Of a stretch of DNA of 64,000 nucleotides, positions 1 to 9,082 are shown in pieces. The notes under the pieces were generated by a model. That model did no database searches, was not told where the DNA came from, and worked only from the letters and a program-made list of their open reading frames with translations. Position numbers and translations under genes: made by a program. Origin of the DNA: Haloarcula salinisoli (GTDB taxonomy: Archaea > Halobacteriota > Halobacteria > Halobacteriales > Haloarculaceae); the NCBI RefSeq assembly GCF_019599405.1, contig NZ_RKLQ01000001.1, positions 1,364,001-1,428,000 on the forward strand, given 5' to 3'. Positions within the stretch are counted from its first letter, which is position 1, and the number at the start of each line of letters is the position of its first letter.

Positions 1-1
1 C

Positions 2-580
2 CAGTACTCAGAGAAGGGCCAGGAGATGACGGTGTACGAGCCGCCGGAGGACCCACTCGTCGTCTTCGTCGGGACGCCGGACCGCAAGCGCACGCTGCGG
101 TCGCTGGTCGAGCGACTGGTCCCTGCTATCGGCCTGCTCACGGCGGCGAGCGTCATGGTGCAGGCCGTCTTCGGGACGATTCCGGGGCTTTTCGGTTCGC
201 CCGAGAGTCCCACTGGGTCCGGCACCGAACCCGAGGTCAGTGGTGGCACCGGCGGCGCCAACGAGACGACGAACACCACTGAGTCGACCCCGGACCCAGA
301 CTCGGACGGGCCCCAATCGGGAGCGGAATCGACCGAAGCCCCGGAGCCGACTGACGGCGGTGGTGGCGTGGAAATCATGGAGACCAACGAGCAGCCGACC
401 GAGACGCCGACACCGGACGCTGAGCCGTCCACACCGGTCGAGATGGCCCAGGAGGCAACAGATACTGCGACGGCCGTCGCGAGCGGCGGCGGGTTCGACC
501 TCGAACCGGGCGTCGCGTTCTTCCTCGGCGGCCTGCTGGTCATCGCCGTCGTCGGCGTGACGTGGGCCTACACCTCGTGA
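2..580 (+). CDS. Membrane protein with Thr/Pro/Glu-rich linker, 5' partial
   Basis: The reading frame is open to the window edge. The ATG at 26 has no spaced ribosome site and the eight codons before it read as normal protein, so I treat the gene as starting upstream. A hydrophobic segment (about residues 35-55 from that ATG) is followed by about 100 residues rich in Thr, Glu, Pro, Ser and Gly. A second membrane segment lies at the very C-terminus (VAFFLGGLLVIAVVGV). This suggests an extracytoplasmic low-complexity linker between two helices. I do not recognise the family and assign no function. Confidence 0.6.
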   Translation, partial: QYSEKGQEMTVYEPPEDPLVVFVGTPDRKRTLRSLVERLVPAIGLLTAASVMVQAVFGTIPGLFGSPESPTGSGTEPEVSGGTGGANETTNTTESTPDPDSDGPQSGAESTEAPEPTDGGGGVEIMETNEQPTETPTPDAEPSTPVEMAQEATDTATAVASGGGFDLEPGVAFFLGGLLVIAVVGVTWAYTS

Positions 581-768
581 GCCCGCCTTTCGGTCGCTAA
601 AAGCGTTTTTTGACTCTACGGTTGGCTTTTGATACGCCCGACCGTAGCCATAGACAGGCCGTCGACCGACACGACTGCCCACGTGTCCTGCCAGCCCCGC
701 GACGGCCATCCACTCTACCGCCCCGCTGGCGCACCAACCAATTTGGCCCTCCCCCCCGTAGCCGAGCT

Positions 769-1530
769 ATGCGACTCACCTTCCTGGGGACAGGGGCCGC
801 GTTGCCCACCGGTAGCCGAGCGCAGTCCGGGACACTGCTCGAAACCGACGCGGGCGCCCTGCTGGTCGACTGTGGTAGCGGCGTACTCGACGCGCTCGCA
901 CGAACCGACACGGGATACGAGGGCGTCGACACCGTCCTGTTGACCCACCACCATCTCGACCACGTTTCGGACCTCGACGTACTCATGAAAGCGCGCTGGC
1001 TGGCCGGCGAGACCGACCTGACAATCGCCGGGCCGCCCGGCACGACCGCGCTCGTCGAGGAGCTGCTGTCGGTCCACGAGTACATGCAAGAGCGCCTCGA
1101 CCTTCGGCTGGTCGACATCGACGACCCGACGATAACGCTTGCCAGCTTCGACGCCGAGTGGCTGGAGACCCGCCACTCGATGCAGTGTTTCGCCTATCGG
1201 CTCACGCCATCGGCCGGCGGGCCCACCGTCGCGCTCAGCGGCGACTCCGAGGCGTTTCCGGAACTCGTCGAGTTCGCCGACGGCGCCGCCGTCTTCGCCC
1301 ACGACTGCTCCTTTCCCGACGACGTCGACGTCTCGAACCACCCCACGCCGACGAGCCTCGGGCGCGCCCTATCGGCGGCCGACGCCGACCTCGGCCGCGT
1401 CTACCTGACCCATCTGTACCCCCACACCGAGGGGCGCCACGAGGAGATGCTAGCCTCGCTGGGTGAAGAGTACGACGGCGACGTTCGCTTCGCCGAGGAC
1501 GGCCTCTCGATGACGGTCGAGAGCGTCTGA
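769..1530 (+). CDS. MBL-fold metal-dependent hydrolase (RNase Z-like)
   Basis: The 253-aa protein starts MRLTFLGTGAA, a typical beta-lactamase-fold opening. It carries the metal motif THHHLDH at residues 59-65 (H60, H62, D64, H65). Later metal-ligand regions are visible as LSGDSE, FAHDCSF and THLYPHTEG. The layout resembles the RNase Z/arylsulfatase-like branch of the superfamily, which cleaves phosphodiester or ester bonds with a dinuclear zinc site. The frame stays open upstream to 610, but the ATG at 769 matches the family N-terminus. The next gene is convergent, 3 bp away. The substrate cannot be told from sequence. Confidence 0.85.
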   Translation: MRLTFLGTGAALPTGSRAQSGTLLETDAGALLVDCGSGVLDALARTDTGYEGVDTVLLTHHHLDHVSDLDVLMKARWLAGETDLTIAGPPGTTALVEELLSVHEYMQERLDLRLVDIDDPTITLASFDAEWLETRHSMQCFAYRLTPSAGGPTVALSGDSEAFPELVEFADGAAVFAHDCSFPDDVDVSNHPTPTSLGRALSAADADLGRVYLTHLYPHTEGRHEEMLASLGEEYDGDVRFAEDGLSMTVESV

Positions 1531-1533
1531 GGC

Positions 1534-2691
1534 TCACGCACGCTGGAGCGTCACGCGGAACTCCGCCCCGCCCATCTCGCTCTCGCCCACCGTCACCCCG
1601 CCGCCATAGGACTCCGTGAGCGCGCGGACGAAGCCCAGCCCGAACCCAGTTCCGGAGCTGTCGGGCCCCTTCGCACCCATCTCGAATATCTCCGCGCGGA
1701 TGGATTCGGGGACGCCCTTGCCGTCGTCCGCGAACACGACGAGGATGGCGTCGTTACCCGTCTCGACGACCGAGATGTCCATCTTGACCGGCTCGTCGTT
1801 GTGGACGGCGGCATTCGAGAGGAGGTTCGTGAACACGGAGTCGAGCAGTTCGCCGCTGTAGACGCGGTAGTCGGCGGTCTCGGGGTCGAAATCGATCGTC
1901 AGCTCCGAGAAATTCGCGTCGACCTCGGTGACCGTCGCCTCGAGAATCGACCTGAGGTCCCGGGGTTCGGGCTCGTCTTGCTCTTCGAGCGTGCTCACGA
2001 GGTTGCCGACCCGTTCGATGAGGTCGGCGGAGCTCTCGGCGGCCCGCTGTATCTTGCCGACGTAGTCGGCGGTCTGGCCCTCGACCTCGCCCGCCACTGC
2101 GTCTGCGAAGCCGGCGATAATCTGGAGGTCGTTCCCCAGGTCGTGCCGTAGCAGGCGGTCGTACATCTCTATCATCTCCTTGCGCGTCTCGAGGTCCTGG
2201 CGCGCTCGCTCGAGGCGTTCGCGCGAGCGAATGTTACTGATAGCCGTGGCCGCGTGGGAGGCCAGAATCTCCAGTGGACGGCTGTACTCCTCGCCGAACG
2301 TATCCACGGAGGTCGAGCGAGTCACCAGAATCGCGGTCACCTCGCCGCCGACCTGTGCCGGGACTGCGAGCGTCGCGGTCACGTCTGAGTTCCCGTCCAG
2401 ACCGGCATCGGCCCCCGTGGTGACGACGGTCTCGCCTGTTTCGAAGGCCTCTCTGGCGACGGGGCCGGGTTTGCCGCCCTGTGTCAGCCGCGGATTCGTG
2501 CTGTGGACCACTTCGAGCTCTCCCTCGCGGACCTCGATGAACGTGGAGTAGGAGAACTGGAACAGCAGCGACATCGCTTCCAGCGTCAGCGAGACGACCT
2601 CTTCGACGGACTCACACCGGTTGAGTGCTTGCCCGTACTTGTTGAGGTCCGCGACCTGCCTCGCGAAATCCTGCTGTTCTTCGAATGACAT
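1534..2691 (-). CDS. Soluble GAF-domain sensor histidine kinase
   Basis: The 385-aa protein has no membrane segment, so it should sense a cytoplasmic signal. A GAF-like domain spans about residues 25-160. It is followed by a helical linker, the phospho-acceptor box RLLRHDLGNDLQ (His about 183) and a HATPase_c domain with N-box LLSNAAVHND, G1 DDGKGVP and G2 GTGFGLGFVR. I start it at the ATG at 2691; a TTG six codons upstream is the alternative. No response regulator is adjacent, which is common for haloarchaeal kinases. The ligand and partner are unknown. Confidence 0.9.
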   Translation of the reverse strand: MSFEEQQDFARQVADLNKYGQALNRCESVEEVVSLTLEAMSLLFQFSYSTFIEVREGELEVVHSTNPRLTQGGKPGPVAREAFETGETVVTTGADAGLDGNSDVTATLAVPAQVGGEVTAILVTRSTSVDTFGEEYSRPLEILASHAATAISNIRSRERLERARQDLETRKEMIEMYDRLLRHDLGNDLQIIAGFADAVAGEVEGQTADYVGKIQRAAESSADLIERVGNLVSTLEEQDEPEPRDLRSILEATVTEVDANFSELTIDFDPETADYRVYSGELLDSVFTNLLSNAAVHNDEPVKMDISVVETGNDAILVVFADDGKGVPESIRAEIFEMGAKGPDSSGTGFGLGFVRALTESYGGGVTVGESEMGGAEFRVTLQRA

Positions 2692-2797
2692 GGTATCGTG
2701 GCCCCCCAATTGTCTGCTATTACTCGGTAACAGTATAAAAAATGGTCCGGACGATTACCAGAATCGATACTTCGAACCGCCGTCCTCGGACGGACGC

Positions 2798-3865
2798 TCA
2801 CTCGAGCCGGTACCTGAGCAACGCGGCGATACCGCCGAGGTTCGCGAGCTGCTCGCCGGGGGCGAACTCGGCCGAGAAGACCGTCACCGACCCGCCTTTC
2901 TGCTCGGTCGTCTCGATGATGCGGTCCGCGTCGACGTCCCAATCGCCCTCCCCGGCCCGCTCCTTCCGGAGCCGCTCGTCGAGGACGAGCAGGGTCTCGA
3001 TGGCGCCGAAGTCGGCGGCTTTGGCGACCTCCTCGGGACCGTATGCCACCTCGCTTCCCTCGCCGATGCGGGCCATCAGCTCGTCGATGTGGTCGGCCTC
3101 CTCGGCGATGCGAGTCTGTTGCTGGACGTCCTCGACGGCGCCGCGTTTCAGCACCTCGTGGACGCCGCGGTCCCCGACAGCCGCGGTATCGACGACGGTT
3201 ATCTGTTCGGCGATGTCCGGGATCGCGTCGCTGAAATAATCCAGTGCGTCTTGCTTGGTAAAGCCCGGTCCGGCGAGGATGTAGGCGTCGACGTCCTGGC
3301 GTTTCAGGACGTCCGAGAGTTCCGCGAACAGTTCGTTGCGCGGCCGGGCGTAGTCGCCCTTGCCCGTCGTCGAGGTGATGGTCGCGCGCTCCTCGGTCCC
3401 GTACTGGGCGACGGTGTGGACGTGGGCTTCACCCTCCTCGACCGTCGCGATGGCCACGTCAGGGTTCTCGGTGGATTCGACGGCTTCTTCGAGCCGGTCG
3501 TCCTGGTCTGGTTTCCAGCGTTTCTCGATTGTCAGTTCGGTGTGTTCCTCGACGTTGAGGGTGTGGTGAAAGCCCAACTGGTCCTCCCGGGAGCAGTCGG
3601 TTATCTCGCCGCCGACGCGCAGCCGGTTGGCGAACTTCGCGAACTCCACGTCGGTCACCTCGATTTCCAGCCACATCGGCTCTCGCTCGCCGCCCTTGTC
3701 ACGGAGGTTGTCGTCGTTGCGTTGGATGCGACGGGTGGTGTCGCCGGAGACGTGGTCGCCGGGCTCGACGATGTAGGAGAGATGCCAGAGGTCGTCGAGC
3801 GTCTCGGGGACCAGTTCGACGCGCTCGCGACCCTCGCCGGTGGCCTGCCGGCTCTGTATCTGCAT
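2798..3865 (-). CDS. pelA: mRNA surveillance protein Pelota
   Basis: The 355-aa protein has the length and three-domain arrangement of archaeal Pelota/Dom34. An N-terminal Sm-like domain ([25 protein letters not shown]) is followed by a central eRF1-like domain ([14 protein letters not shown]) and a C-terminal domain ([30 protein letters not shown]). With an aEF1A-type partner and ABCE1 it splits ribosomes stalled on broken or stop-less mRNA. The central domain lacks the GGQ peptide-release motif of aRF1, as expected. rqcH lies 2.5 kb further along on the same strand, so two rescue factors sit close together. Confidence 0.95.
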   Translation of the reverse strand: MQIQSRQATGEGRERVELVPETLDDLWHLSYIVEPGDHVSGDTTRRIQRNDDNLRDKGGEREPMWLEIEVTDVEFAKFANRLRVGGEITDCSREDQLGFHHTLNVEEHTELTIEKRWKPDQDDRLEEAVESTENPDVAIATVEEGEAHVHTVAQYGTEERATITSTTGKGDYARPRNELFAELSDVLKRQDVDAYILAGPGFTKQDALDYFSDAIPDIAEQITVVDTAAVGDRGVHEVLKRGAVEDVQQQTRIAEEADHIDELMARIGEGSEVAYGPEEVAKAADFGAIETLLVLDERLRKERAGEGDWDVDADRIIETTEQKGGSVTVFSAEFAPGEQLANLGGIAALLRYRLE

Positions 3866-3903
3866 ACCCGAACTCCGCCGCCGGGCCTCAAGTGCCCTGC
3901 TAT

Positions 3904-4629
3904 TCAGACCGCGGGCTGGGCCTCCGGCGACTCAACGTCGCGGGACTCCGAGACCAGCGGGGTGTCCGCCACACCGGCGCCGATGGCGTAGGCGCTGGCG
4001 ACGTTCCCGTAGAAACCGATGACCGGCACGAGGAGGATACCGACGATAGTGAAGAGGGCAGCGTATCCGGCGGCCTGGGCCACGAACGAGACGCCGAGTG
4101 CGACGAGCACGCCGATAGCGTAGCTCCTGTCGGTCCCGACCGCTCGCAACGTCGACGGGGAGAACGCGGCACTGAATTTCCCCGTATACGCGTAGGCCGC
4201 CAGGCCGGCCGGGAGCAGGTACAGAACGGTGAAAATAACGACGACTTCGACCAGCGCCGCGACCAGGACCAGGACCGCGCCGACACCCTGGAACATCTCA
4301 CTGGTGCTGGCGGTCGGACCAGCGGCCAGAGCAATCGGAATCGCGACGGCGACTGCCAGCGCCAGATAGAGAAGCGCCGTGACGATTATATAGCCGATAA
4401 TGATTCCAAACGCGGCGAGACCGTCGACGAACAGCCCGCCCCAGTCGTCGAACACCGGCGGCGTCTCGGTCTCACCCTGGCTCACTTGCCTGGTGACTCG
4501 GACCTGATAGCCGAAAGCGAGCACGCCGGGAATAATTAGCACGGCGAAGAGACTACACAGGCCACCGATGAGGAGCGTCTTCACTTTCTCTTCGCCCGTC
4601 CACGGATACTTGAGCGCGTCTTCGAACAT
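3904..4629 (-). CDS. DUF4013 membrane protein, copy 1
   Basis: The 241-aa polytopic protein opens with [23 protein letters not shown] and continues with [14 protein letters not shown]...PVFDDWG, the signature of DUF4013 proteins. About five to six membrane helices follow. I use the ATG at 4629; a GTG three codons upstream is possible. It is the first of three tandem paralogues that share the PWTG/YPR-N start, the F(D)(D/E)WG(D)L motif and a short Ala/Glu-rich hydrophilic tail. The function of the family is unknown. An AT-rich box near 4720 could give it its own promoter. Confidence 0.85.
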   Translation of the reverse strand: MFEDALKYPWTGEEKVKTLLIGGLCSLFAVLIIPGVLAFGYQVRVTRQVSQGETETPPVFDDWGGLFVDGLAAFGIIIGYIIVTALLYLALAVAVAIPIALAAGPTASTSEMFQGVGAVLVLVAALVEVVVIFTVLYLLPAGLAAYAYTGKFSAAFSPSTLRAVGTDRSYAIGVLVALGVSFVAQAAGYAALFTIVGILLVPVIGFYGNVASAYAIGAGVADTPLVSESRDVESPEAQPAV

Positions 4630-4758
4630 TCGTATCACCTACCGCTTTCCCCGGTAGCCCACTCGGACCGTAGCGCCACGAGCGAGAGTTGCTAATTGCT
4701 CATCGTGGCGAACACCCCATAAAATTTGAGTCTCCGACCGGTGAATCAATGGCGGCCG

Positions 4759-5499
4759 TCAGGCCGCGGGCTCACTCATCGTCTCCTCGCTGTCACCCTC
4801 GAGCGGAATCGCCGCGATACCCCGCCCGATAGCGTAGGTGCAGGCCACCTGGCCGTAGAAACTGATGAACGGAACGAGCAGGATACCCACGATAGTGACG
4901 AGGGCCACGTTGGTCGCGAGCCCAGCGAGCATGTTGATAGCGAACGCGAACAGCCACGCTATCGCGTAGTCTCGATTCGTGACGATACTCCGGACCGTGG
5001 ACGGTGAGAACGCCGCCCCGAGCGTGTCAGTCCGCACGTACGCCGCGACCGCGCCGGGCAGTAGATAGCCGGCGACGAGAAAGAGGACGCCGGCGAGCAG
5101 CTGGACGGCGAACAGCCCGAAAAAGCCAAGCAGACCCCCGGCGGCCGCGGCCCCGTCGCCCCCGACACCGGCACCCGCGACGAATACGAAAAACGAGGCG
5201 ACCCAGCCCACGGCGACGAGCAGGAACGGTACCCCGAAGTAGACGGCGCCGATGACGAACGCGGACAGTCCATCGTTGAGCAGCTCGCCCCAGTCGTCGA
5301 ACGCCGGTGCCGTCTCCGTCTCACCGGCGCTCACCGCTCTGAGTACCCTGACGTTGTAGCCGTAGACGAACAGTATCGGGACGAGCAGGAAGCCAAACAT
5401 ACCCAGTAACCCGCCGATAGCGACCCGCTCTACGTTTCGGTCACCCGTCCACGGGTAGCGAATCGCGTCCTCGAAATCCGGTGTCGTGTCCTGAGCCAT
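4759..5499 (-). CDS. DUF4013 membrane protein, copy 2
   Basis: The 246-aa protein shares FEDAIRYPWTGDRNVERVAIGG and AFDDWGELLNDGLSAF with copy 1. The central membrane part is rich in Gly and Ala (GAGVGGDGAAAAGGLLG). It ends in an acidic hydrophilic tail. The three copies are separated by about 120 bp each. A TATA-like stretch (tatataattta) near 5577-5587 lies about 80 bp upstream of this start, so it may be transcribed separately. No catalytic motif is visible. A role in membrane organisation or transport would be speculation. Confidence 0.85.
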   Translation of the reverse strand: MAQDTTPDFEDAIRYPWTGDRNVERVAIGGLLGMFGFLLVPILFVYGYNVRVLRAVSAGETETAPAFDDWGELLNDGLSAFVIGAVYFGVPFLLVAVGWVASFFVFVAGAGVGGDGAAAAGGLLGFFGLFAVQLLAGVLFLVAGYLLPGAVAAYVRTDTLGAAFSPSTVRSIVTNRDYAIAWLFAFAINMLAGLATNVALVTIVGILLVPFISFYGQVACTYAIGRGIAAIPLEGDSEETMSEPAA

Positions 5500-5621
5500 C
5501 GGTGTGTATCTCGCCCCCGGTGTTGGAGACAGCTACCTATCTCCGCGAAGACGACTTACTATCCAGATGTCGATAGTATATAATTTACGAGATGTGTGTG
5601 GGCAAACGGCTGGACTGCCTG

Positions 5622-6323
5622 TCAGGCCGCGGGCTGGCTGGCGGGCGCCTCACTGCCGTCTTCGACGGCGGGCATCTCCCGCACCGCCGAGCCGATGGCG
5701 TGAGCGCCCGCGACGTTCGCGTAGAACGTGATGAAGGGTGCCAGCAACGCACCGACGAAGACGGCACCGAGCACGCCCGAGACGATACCGGCCAGCAGGC
5801 TGATACCGACGGCGACGACCCAGCCGGTGGCGTAGGTCTTGCTGAAGGCGTACACGCGGAGCTCGCCCGGCGAGAACGCCGCCCCGAGGCTATCGGTTCG
5901 CACCCAGGCGACGATGGCCGCGGGGAGGACGTAGGCGAGCACCAGCGAGACGACGGTCAACAGAGCGAGCGCACCGAGCGCGATGAGCGCGACCGCGAGG
6001 CCAGCGCCCTGGCCAGGCCCGGTGACGCCGAGGGTGGCACCACTCGTGACGACGGCGACGACAGCGATGACCGCAGGGACCAGCGAGTACGCCAGTCCGA
6101 TGGCGAAGGCTTTCAGCCCGTCCACGAACAGGTCACCCCACTCGTCGAAGGCTGGCGGTTCCTCGTTGCCGTTCACGACCGTTCGCAACGTGCGGACGAC
6201 GTATCCGAGCACGAAGAACGTCGGGACGACGAGGAAGCTCAGGAAGAGCAACAGGCCGCCGATAGCTACGTTTTTCACCGCGCTGTCGCTGTTCCGTGGG
6301 TAGTTTAGGGCTTCTTGAAACAT
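5622..6323 (-). CDS. DUF4013 membrane protein, copy 3
   Basis: The 233-aa protein opens MFQEALNYPRNSDSAVKNVAIGG and carries AFDEWGDLFVDGLKAFAIG. It differs from copies 1 and 2 in having PRNS instead of PWTG. About six hydrophobic segments are visible and the C-terminus (DGSEAPASQPAA) is hydrophilic. A TATA-like ttatatag at about 6404-6412 lies some 85 bp upstream of the start. It is probably an older duplicate than the copy 1/copy 2 pair, which I judge by eye to be closer to each other. Function unknown. Confidence 0.85.
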   Translation of the reverse strand: MFQEALNYPRNSDSAVKNVAIGGLLLFLSFLVVPTFFVLGYVVRTLRTVVNGNEEPPAFDEWGDLFVDGLKAFAIGLAYSLVPAVIAVVAVVTSGATLGVTGPGQGAGLAVALIALGALALLTVVSLVLAYVLPAAIVAWVRTDSLGAAFSPGELRVYAFSKTYATGWVVAVGISLLAGIVSGVLGAVFVGALLAPFITFYANVAGAHAIGSAVREMPAVEDGSEAPASQPAA

Positions 6324-6427
6324 GATGGCTCCCGATACCCGGCGGCGAGTCGCCCTGTCCGCACGGCTCGTCGTCTTGTACCTACGTACACTACGCCCGG
6401 CAACTATATAACGCTGCGTGAGCCGTG

Positions 6428-8569
6428 CTATTCGTCGACCATCCGGCTCCCGCCCGGCGGCAGGAACTCCTGAATCAGGTCCGGGCTGGCGACCTTCCGG
6501 ACGAAGCTCTCGTCGGCGAATCGCGACTTGAACTCCCGGTAGAGCCGCTTTGCGATGTCGTTCTGGGCGTACTGGCCTGGCTCGATGACGATGCTCGTGG
6601 CGACGTCGCCCTCGATGGCCGCCGGTGGACCGCCGACGACCTGTGTGCGGTCCTCACACTGGATGCCGACGGCGACGCCCACCGGCGTGTCCTCGAAGTA
6701 CGTCCGGTCGCCACGCACCGCGAAGCCGCCCTTCTCCAGATACTCCCCGCTCTCGGGCGTCTTCGAGACCTGGTCGGGGTCGACCATGTAGACGTCACCG
6801 GCGAACTTCCCGTCCTTCCAGACCGAGCTGTAGGAGACGGCAAACTGGGCGGCCTCCTCCAGCGAGGACTGCGGGAAGTCGACCTCTTTTGCGGATTCGC
6901 TCGGGCCGGTGGCCTTGAGTACGGTGACCGGACCGCCGTGGGCCTGCGCGTGGAAGAACTTGTCACCGCGTTCGAGATACTTCTGGACGAGCTGTTCGTT
7001 GTCGTCGGCGTCACGGCCGCCGATGACCAGATAGCCGTCGGAGGTCCGGAACCAGCGGAACTGCTCGTACCACTGCTCGTTCTTCCGGACGGGGATGGAG
7101 GCCTGGGAGAGCCAGTCGGTCGGTTCGTCGTCGCCCTCGTCGGCCTGGTCACCACCGCCGGCCTCGCCGTCGTCGGCCTCCCACTGGTCGCGCCGTTTTT
7201 TGACCGCTTCGAGGTCCTCGCGGGTGTCCTCGATGGCCGCCAGCGCACCCTCCTTCTTGCCCTCGATGCGCTTTGCCTCCTTGTACAGTTCGTCGGCGTT
7301 CTTCTCGACGCCGGTGTCCGCGTCGACCGTGACTCGGGTCCCGTCGATGTCCAACGTCACCGTCCCCTCGCTGCCGTCGACGCCGACGACGGCTTCTGCG
7401 GCCGGGATACCGCGGTCGGCACCCTCCGCAAACTTCGCCTCGATGTCGTCCCATGGAACGTCCTCGGTGCGGGCGTTCTGGACCGTCGAGAGCACGTCGT
7501 CGACGAGGTCGTAGCGGGCATAGAGGAGTTCGGCCTTCTCCCGTTCGGCCTGTGCGTCGGCCTCGAAGTCCTCGATGGCCTCCTGTTGCTGGCGGATGAT
7601 GTGTTCGTACTTCGAGATCTCGCTCTCGAAGTCGGGCTTTGTCGTCTCGCCGCCCTCGACCTCCTCCTCGCGCTGGAAGTTGTAGAAGTAGTCGTCCAGC
7701 GCGGCGTTGAACGTCTCGAAGGGCTCGCTGTAGCGGTGGTCGTACTCCTCTAAGGCCACCGGAGTGGCGTCGACGCGGCGCCGTTCTGGCTCACCGTCCT
7801 CGTCGGTCGCGTCCAGGTCCTCGTAGTAGACCCGCGGGTCCAGCGGCCCGTCACGGAGCACGGCCGCAAACTCCGAGACAACCTCGTACAGCCGTTCCAG
7901 CTGGTCGTCGGTGAGGTCCTCGACCGCTTCGTGGTAGTCGATACCGGCCCGCGTACACAGCTCCTCGCCGTAGAGGCCGCCGAAGTTGAGCTGTGTCGCC
8001 AGGGTCCGCACGAGGTCGGCGTCGGACTCACGAATCCGCGCGACGAACCCGTCGTAGTCGACCGTGAGGGGATTGAACCGGGCAGAGGGGAATTCGTACT
8101 GCGAGCCCGGGGCGACGGTCCGGGACTTCAGCCGTACCGTCTCCAGACTGTCGATGACGTCGCCGTGACCGTCCAACACAGCGAGGTTGCCGTCGCCGAA
8201 CAGCTCCGCGACGACCGTCGTCGAGCCGTCCTCACGAGAGAACTCCAGTTCGAGGATGCGGTCGAACTCGAACTGTTCGACACGAACGAGGTCGGCCCCC
8301 GACAGTCGGTTTCGGAGCATCATCGCGAAGTCGGGCGGTCGCCCGGGCGCGTCGGGGACGTGGTCGGCGTCGGCGACGTACGCGCCCTTCACGTCGCCGA
8401 GCTCGATGATGAACTCGACGCGGCCCCGGTCGAAGTCCCGCATCTTGAGCCGCACGAGGTCGTCCTCGGCGTAGAGATAGGCTTTGTCGAGCTTCGCGCC
8501 GGTGAACTCGCCCAGCTCCGTCTCCAGGGCGGCGAGGTCGACGCTCGTCAGCTCCCGCTTGTGGTCCAT
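6428..8569 (-). CDS. rqcH: Ribosome quality-control protein RqcH (NFACT/Tae2 family)
   Basis: The 713-aa protein has the NFACT order: NFACT-N (about 1-200), helix-hairpin and long acidic coiled coil (about 290-450), and NFACT-R (about 500-620, WYEQFRWFRTSDGYLVIGGRDA). In NFACT-N the FDR pair at D103/R104 matches the Asp-Arg pair needed for tRNA recruitment in bacterial RqcH. The family binds the split large subunit carrying peptidyl-tRNA and adds a C-terminal tail to the stalled chain. The coiled-coil part has an acidic Gly/Asp-rich insert (about 455-480) typical of halophilic versions. Its closeness to pelA fits the same rescue pathway. Confidence 0.93.
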   Translation of the reverse strand: MDHKRELTSVDLAALETELGEFTGAKLDKAYLYAEDDLVRLKMRDFDRGRVEFIIELGDVKGAYVADADHVPDAPGRPPDFAMMLRNRLSGADLVRVEQFEFDRILELEFSREDGSTTVVAELFGDGNLAVLDGHGDVIDSLETVRLKSRTVAPGSQYEFPSARFNPLTVDYDGFVARIRESDADLVRTLATQLNFGGLYGEELCTRAGIDYHEAVEDLTDDQLERLYEVVSEFAAVLRDGPLDPRVYYEDLDATDEDGEPERRRVDATPVALEEYDHRYSEPFETFNAALDDYFYNFQREEEVEGGETTKPDFESEISKYEHIIRQQQEAIEDFEADAQAEREKAELLYARYDLVDDVLSTVQNARTEDVPWDDIEAKFAEGADRGIPAAEAVVGVDGSEGTVTLDIDGTRVTVDADTGVEKNADELYKEAKRIEGKKEGALAAIEDTREDLEAVKKRRDQWEADDGEAGGGDQADEGDDEPTDWLSQASIPVRKNEQWYEQFRWFRTSDGYLVIGGRDADDNEQLVQKYLERGDKFFHAQAHGGPVTVLKATGPSESAKEVDFPQSSLEEAAQFAVSYSSVWKDGKFAGDVYMVDPDQVSKTPESGEYLEKGGFAVRGDRTYFEDTPVGVAVGIQCEDRTQVVGGPPAAIEGDVATSIVIEPGQYAQNDIAKRLYREFKSRFADESFVRKVASPDLIQEFLPPGGSRMVDE

Positions 8570-8660
8570 ATCGGTGGCTGTCGGCGCCCGCCCTAATGCC
8601 TATCGGGACAGCACAGGTCCGCTTCAGAATCGTTTAGTCTGCGTGCGCTATAGTCGGCTC

Positions 8661-9038
8661 ATGGCACAGGAGACGCTGTACGAGCGGCTCGGGGGCCACG
8701 ACGGCATCCGCGCCGTCGTCGACGACTTCTACGACAGACTGCTTGCCGACGACGACATCGGCCCGTTCTTCGAGGGGTCGGACCTGGCAAAGCTCCGGCA
8801 GACACAGACCGACTTCCTCTGTGAGGCCGCCGGCGGGCCGGAGACCTACGACGCGGAGCCGATTCGCGAAGCACACATAGACGTCCCGTTCACCCCGGAA
8901 CACATCCAGCGGGCCGTCGAGCTCCTGTACCGGAGCCTCGGCGAGTTCGACGTGGCCGACGAGGACGCCGACGCCGTCGTCGGAGCGGTCGCGGCCTACG
9001 AGCAGGACTTGCTCGCCGAGCCAGACCAGGACGACTGA
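8661..9038 (+). CDS. glbN: Truncated haemoglobin, group I
   Basis: The 125-aa protein fits a two-over-two globin. Visible features are TLYERLGGHDGIRAVVDDFYDRLLAD (B10-type Tyr at residue 24), the FLCEAAGGPETYDA stretch before helix F, and AHIDVPF with the likely proximal haem ligand His72. Such proteins bind O2, NO or CO and may detoxify NO. The ATG at 8661 gives the family N-terminus; the longer open frame upstream overlaps the rqcH start region and is not needed. It stands alone between rqcH and a convergent glycerate kinase gene, so no pathway is implied. Confidence 0.88.
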   Translation: MAQETLYERLGGHDGIRAVVDDFYDRLLADDDIGPFFEGSDLAKLRQTQTDFLCEAAGGPETYDAEPIREAHIDVPFTPEHIQRAVELLYRSLGEFDVADEDADAVVGAVAAYEQDLLAEPDQDD

Positions 9039-9082
9039 GCCCGTCGCGGCCGTCGCTGTGTTTCGAGCCACGACACCCCATC

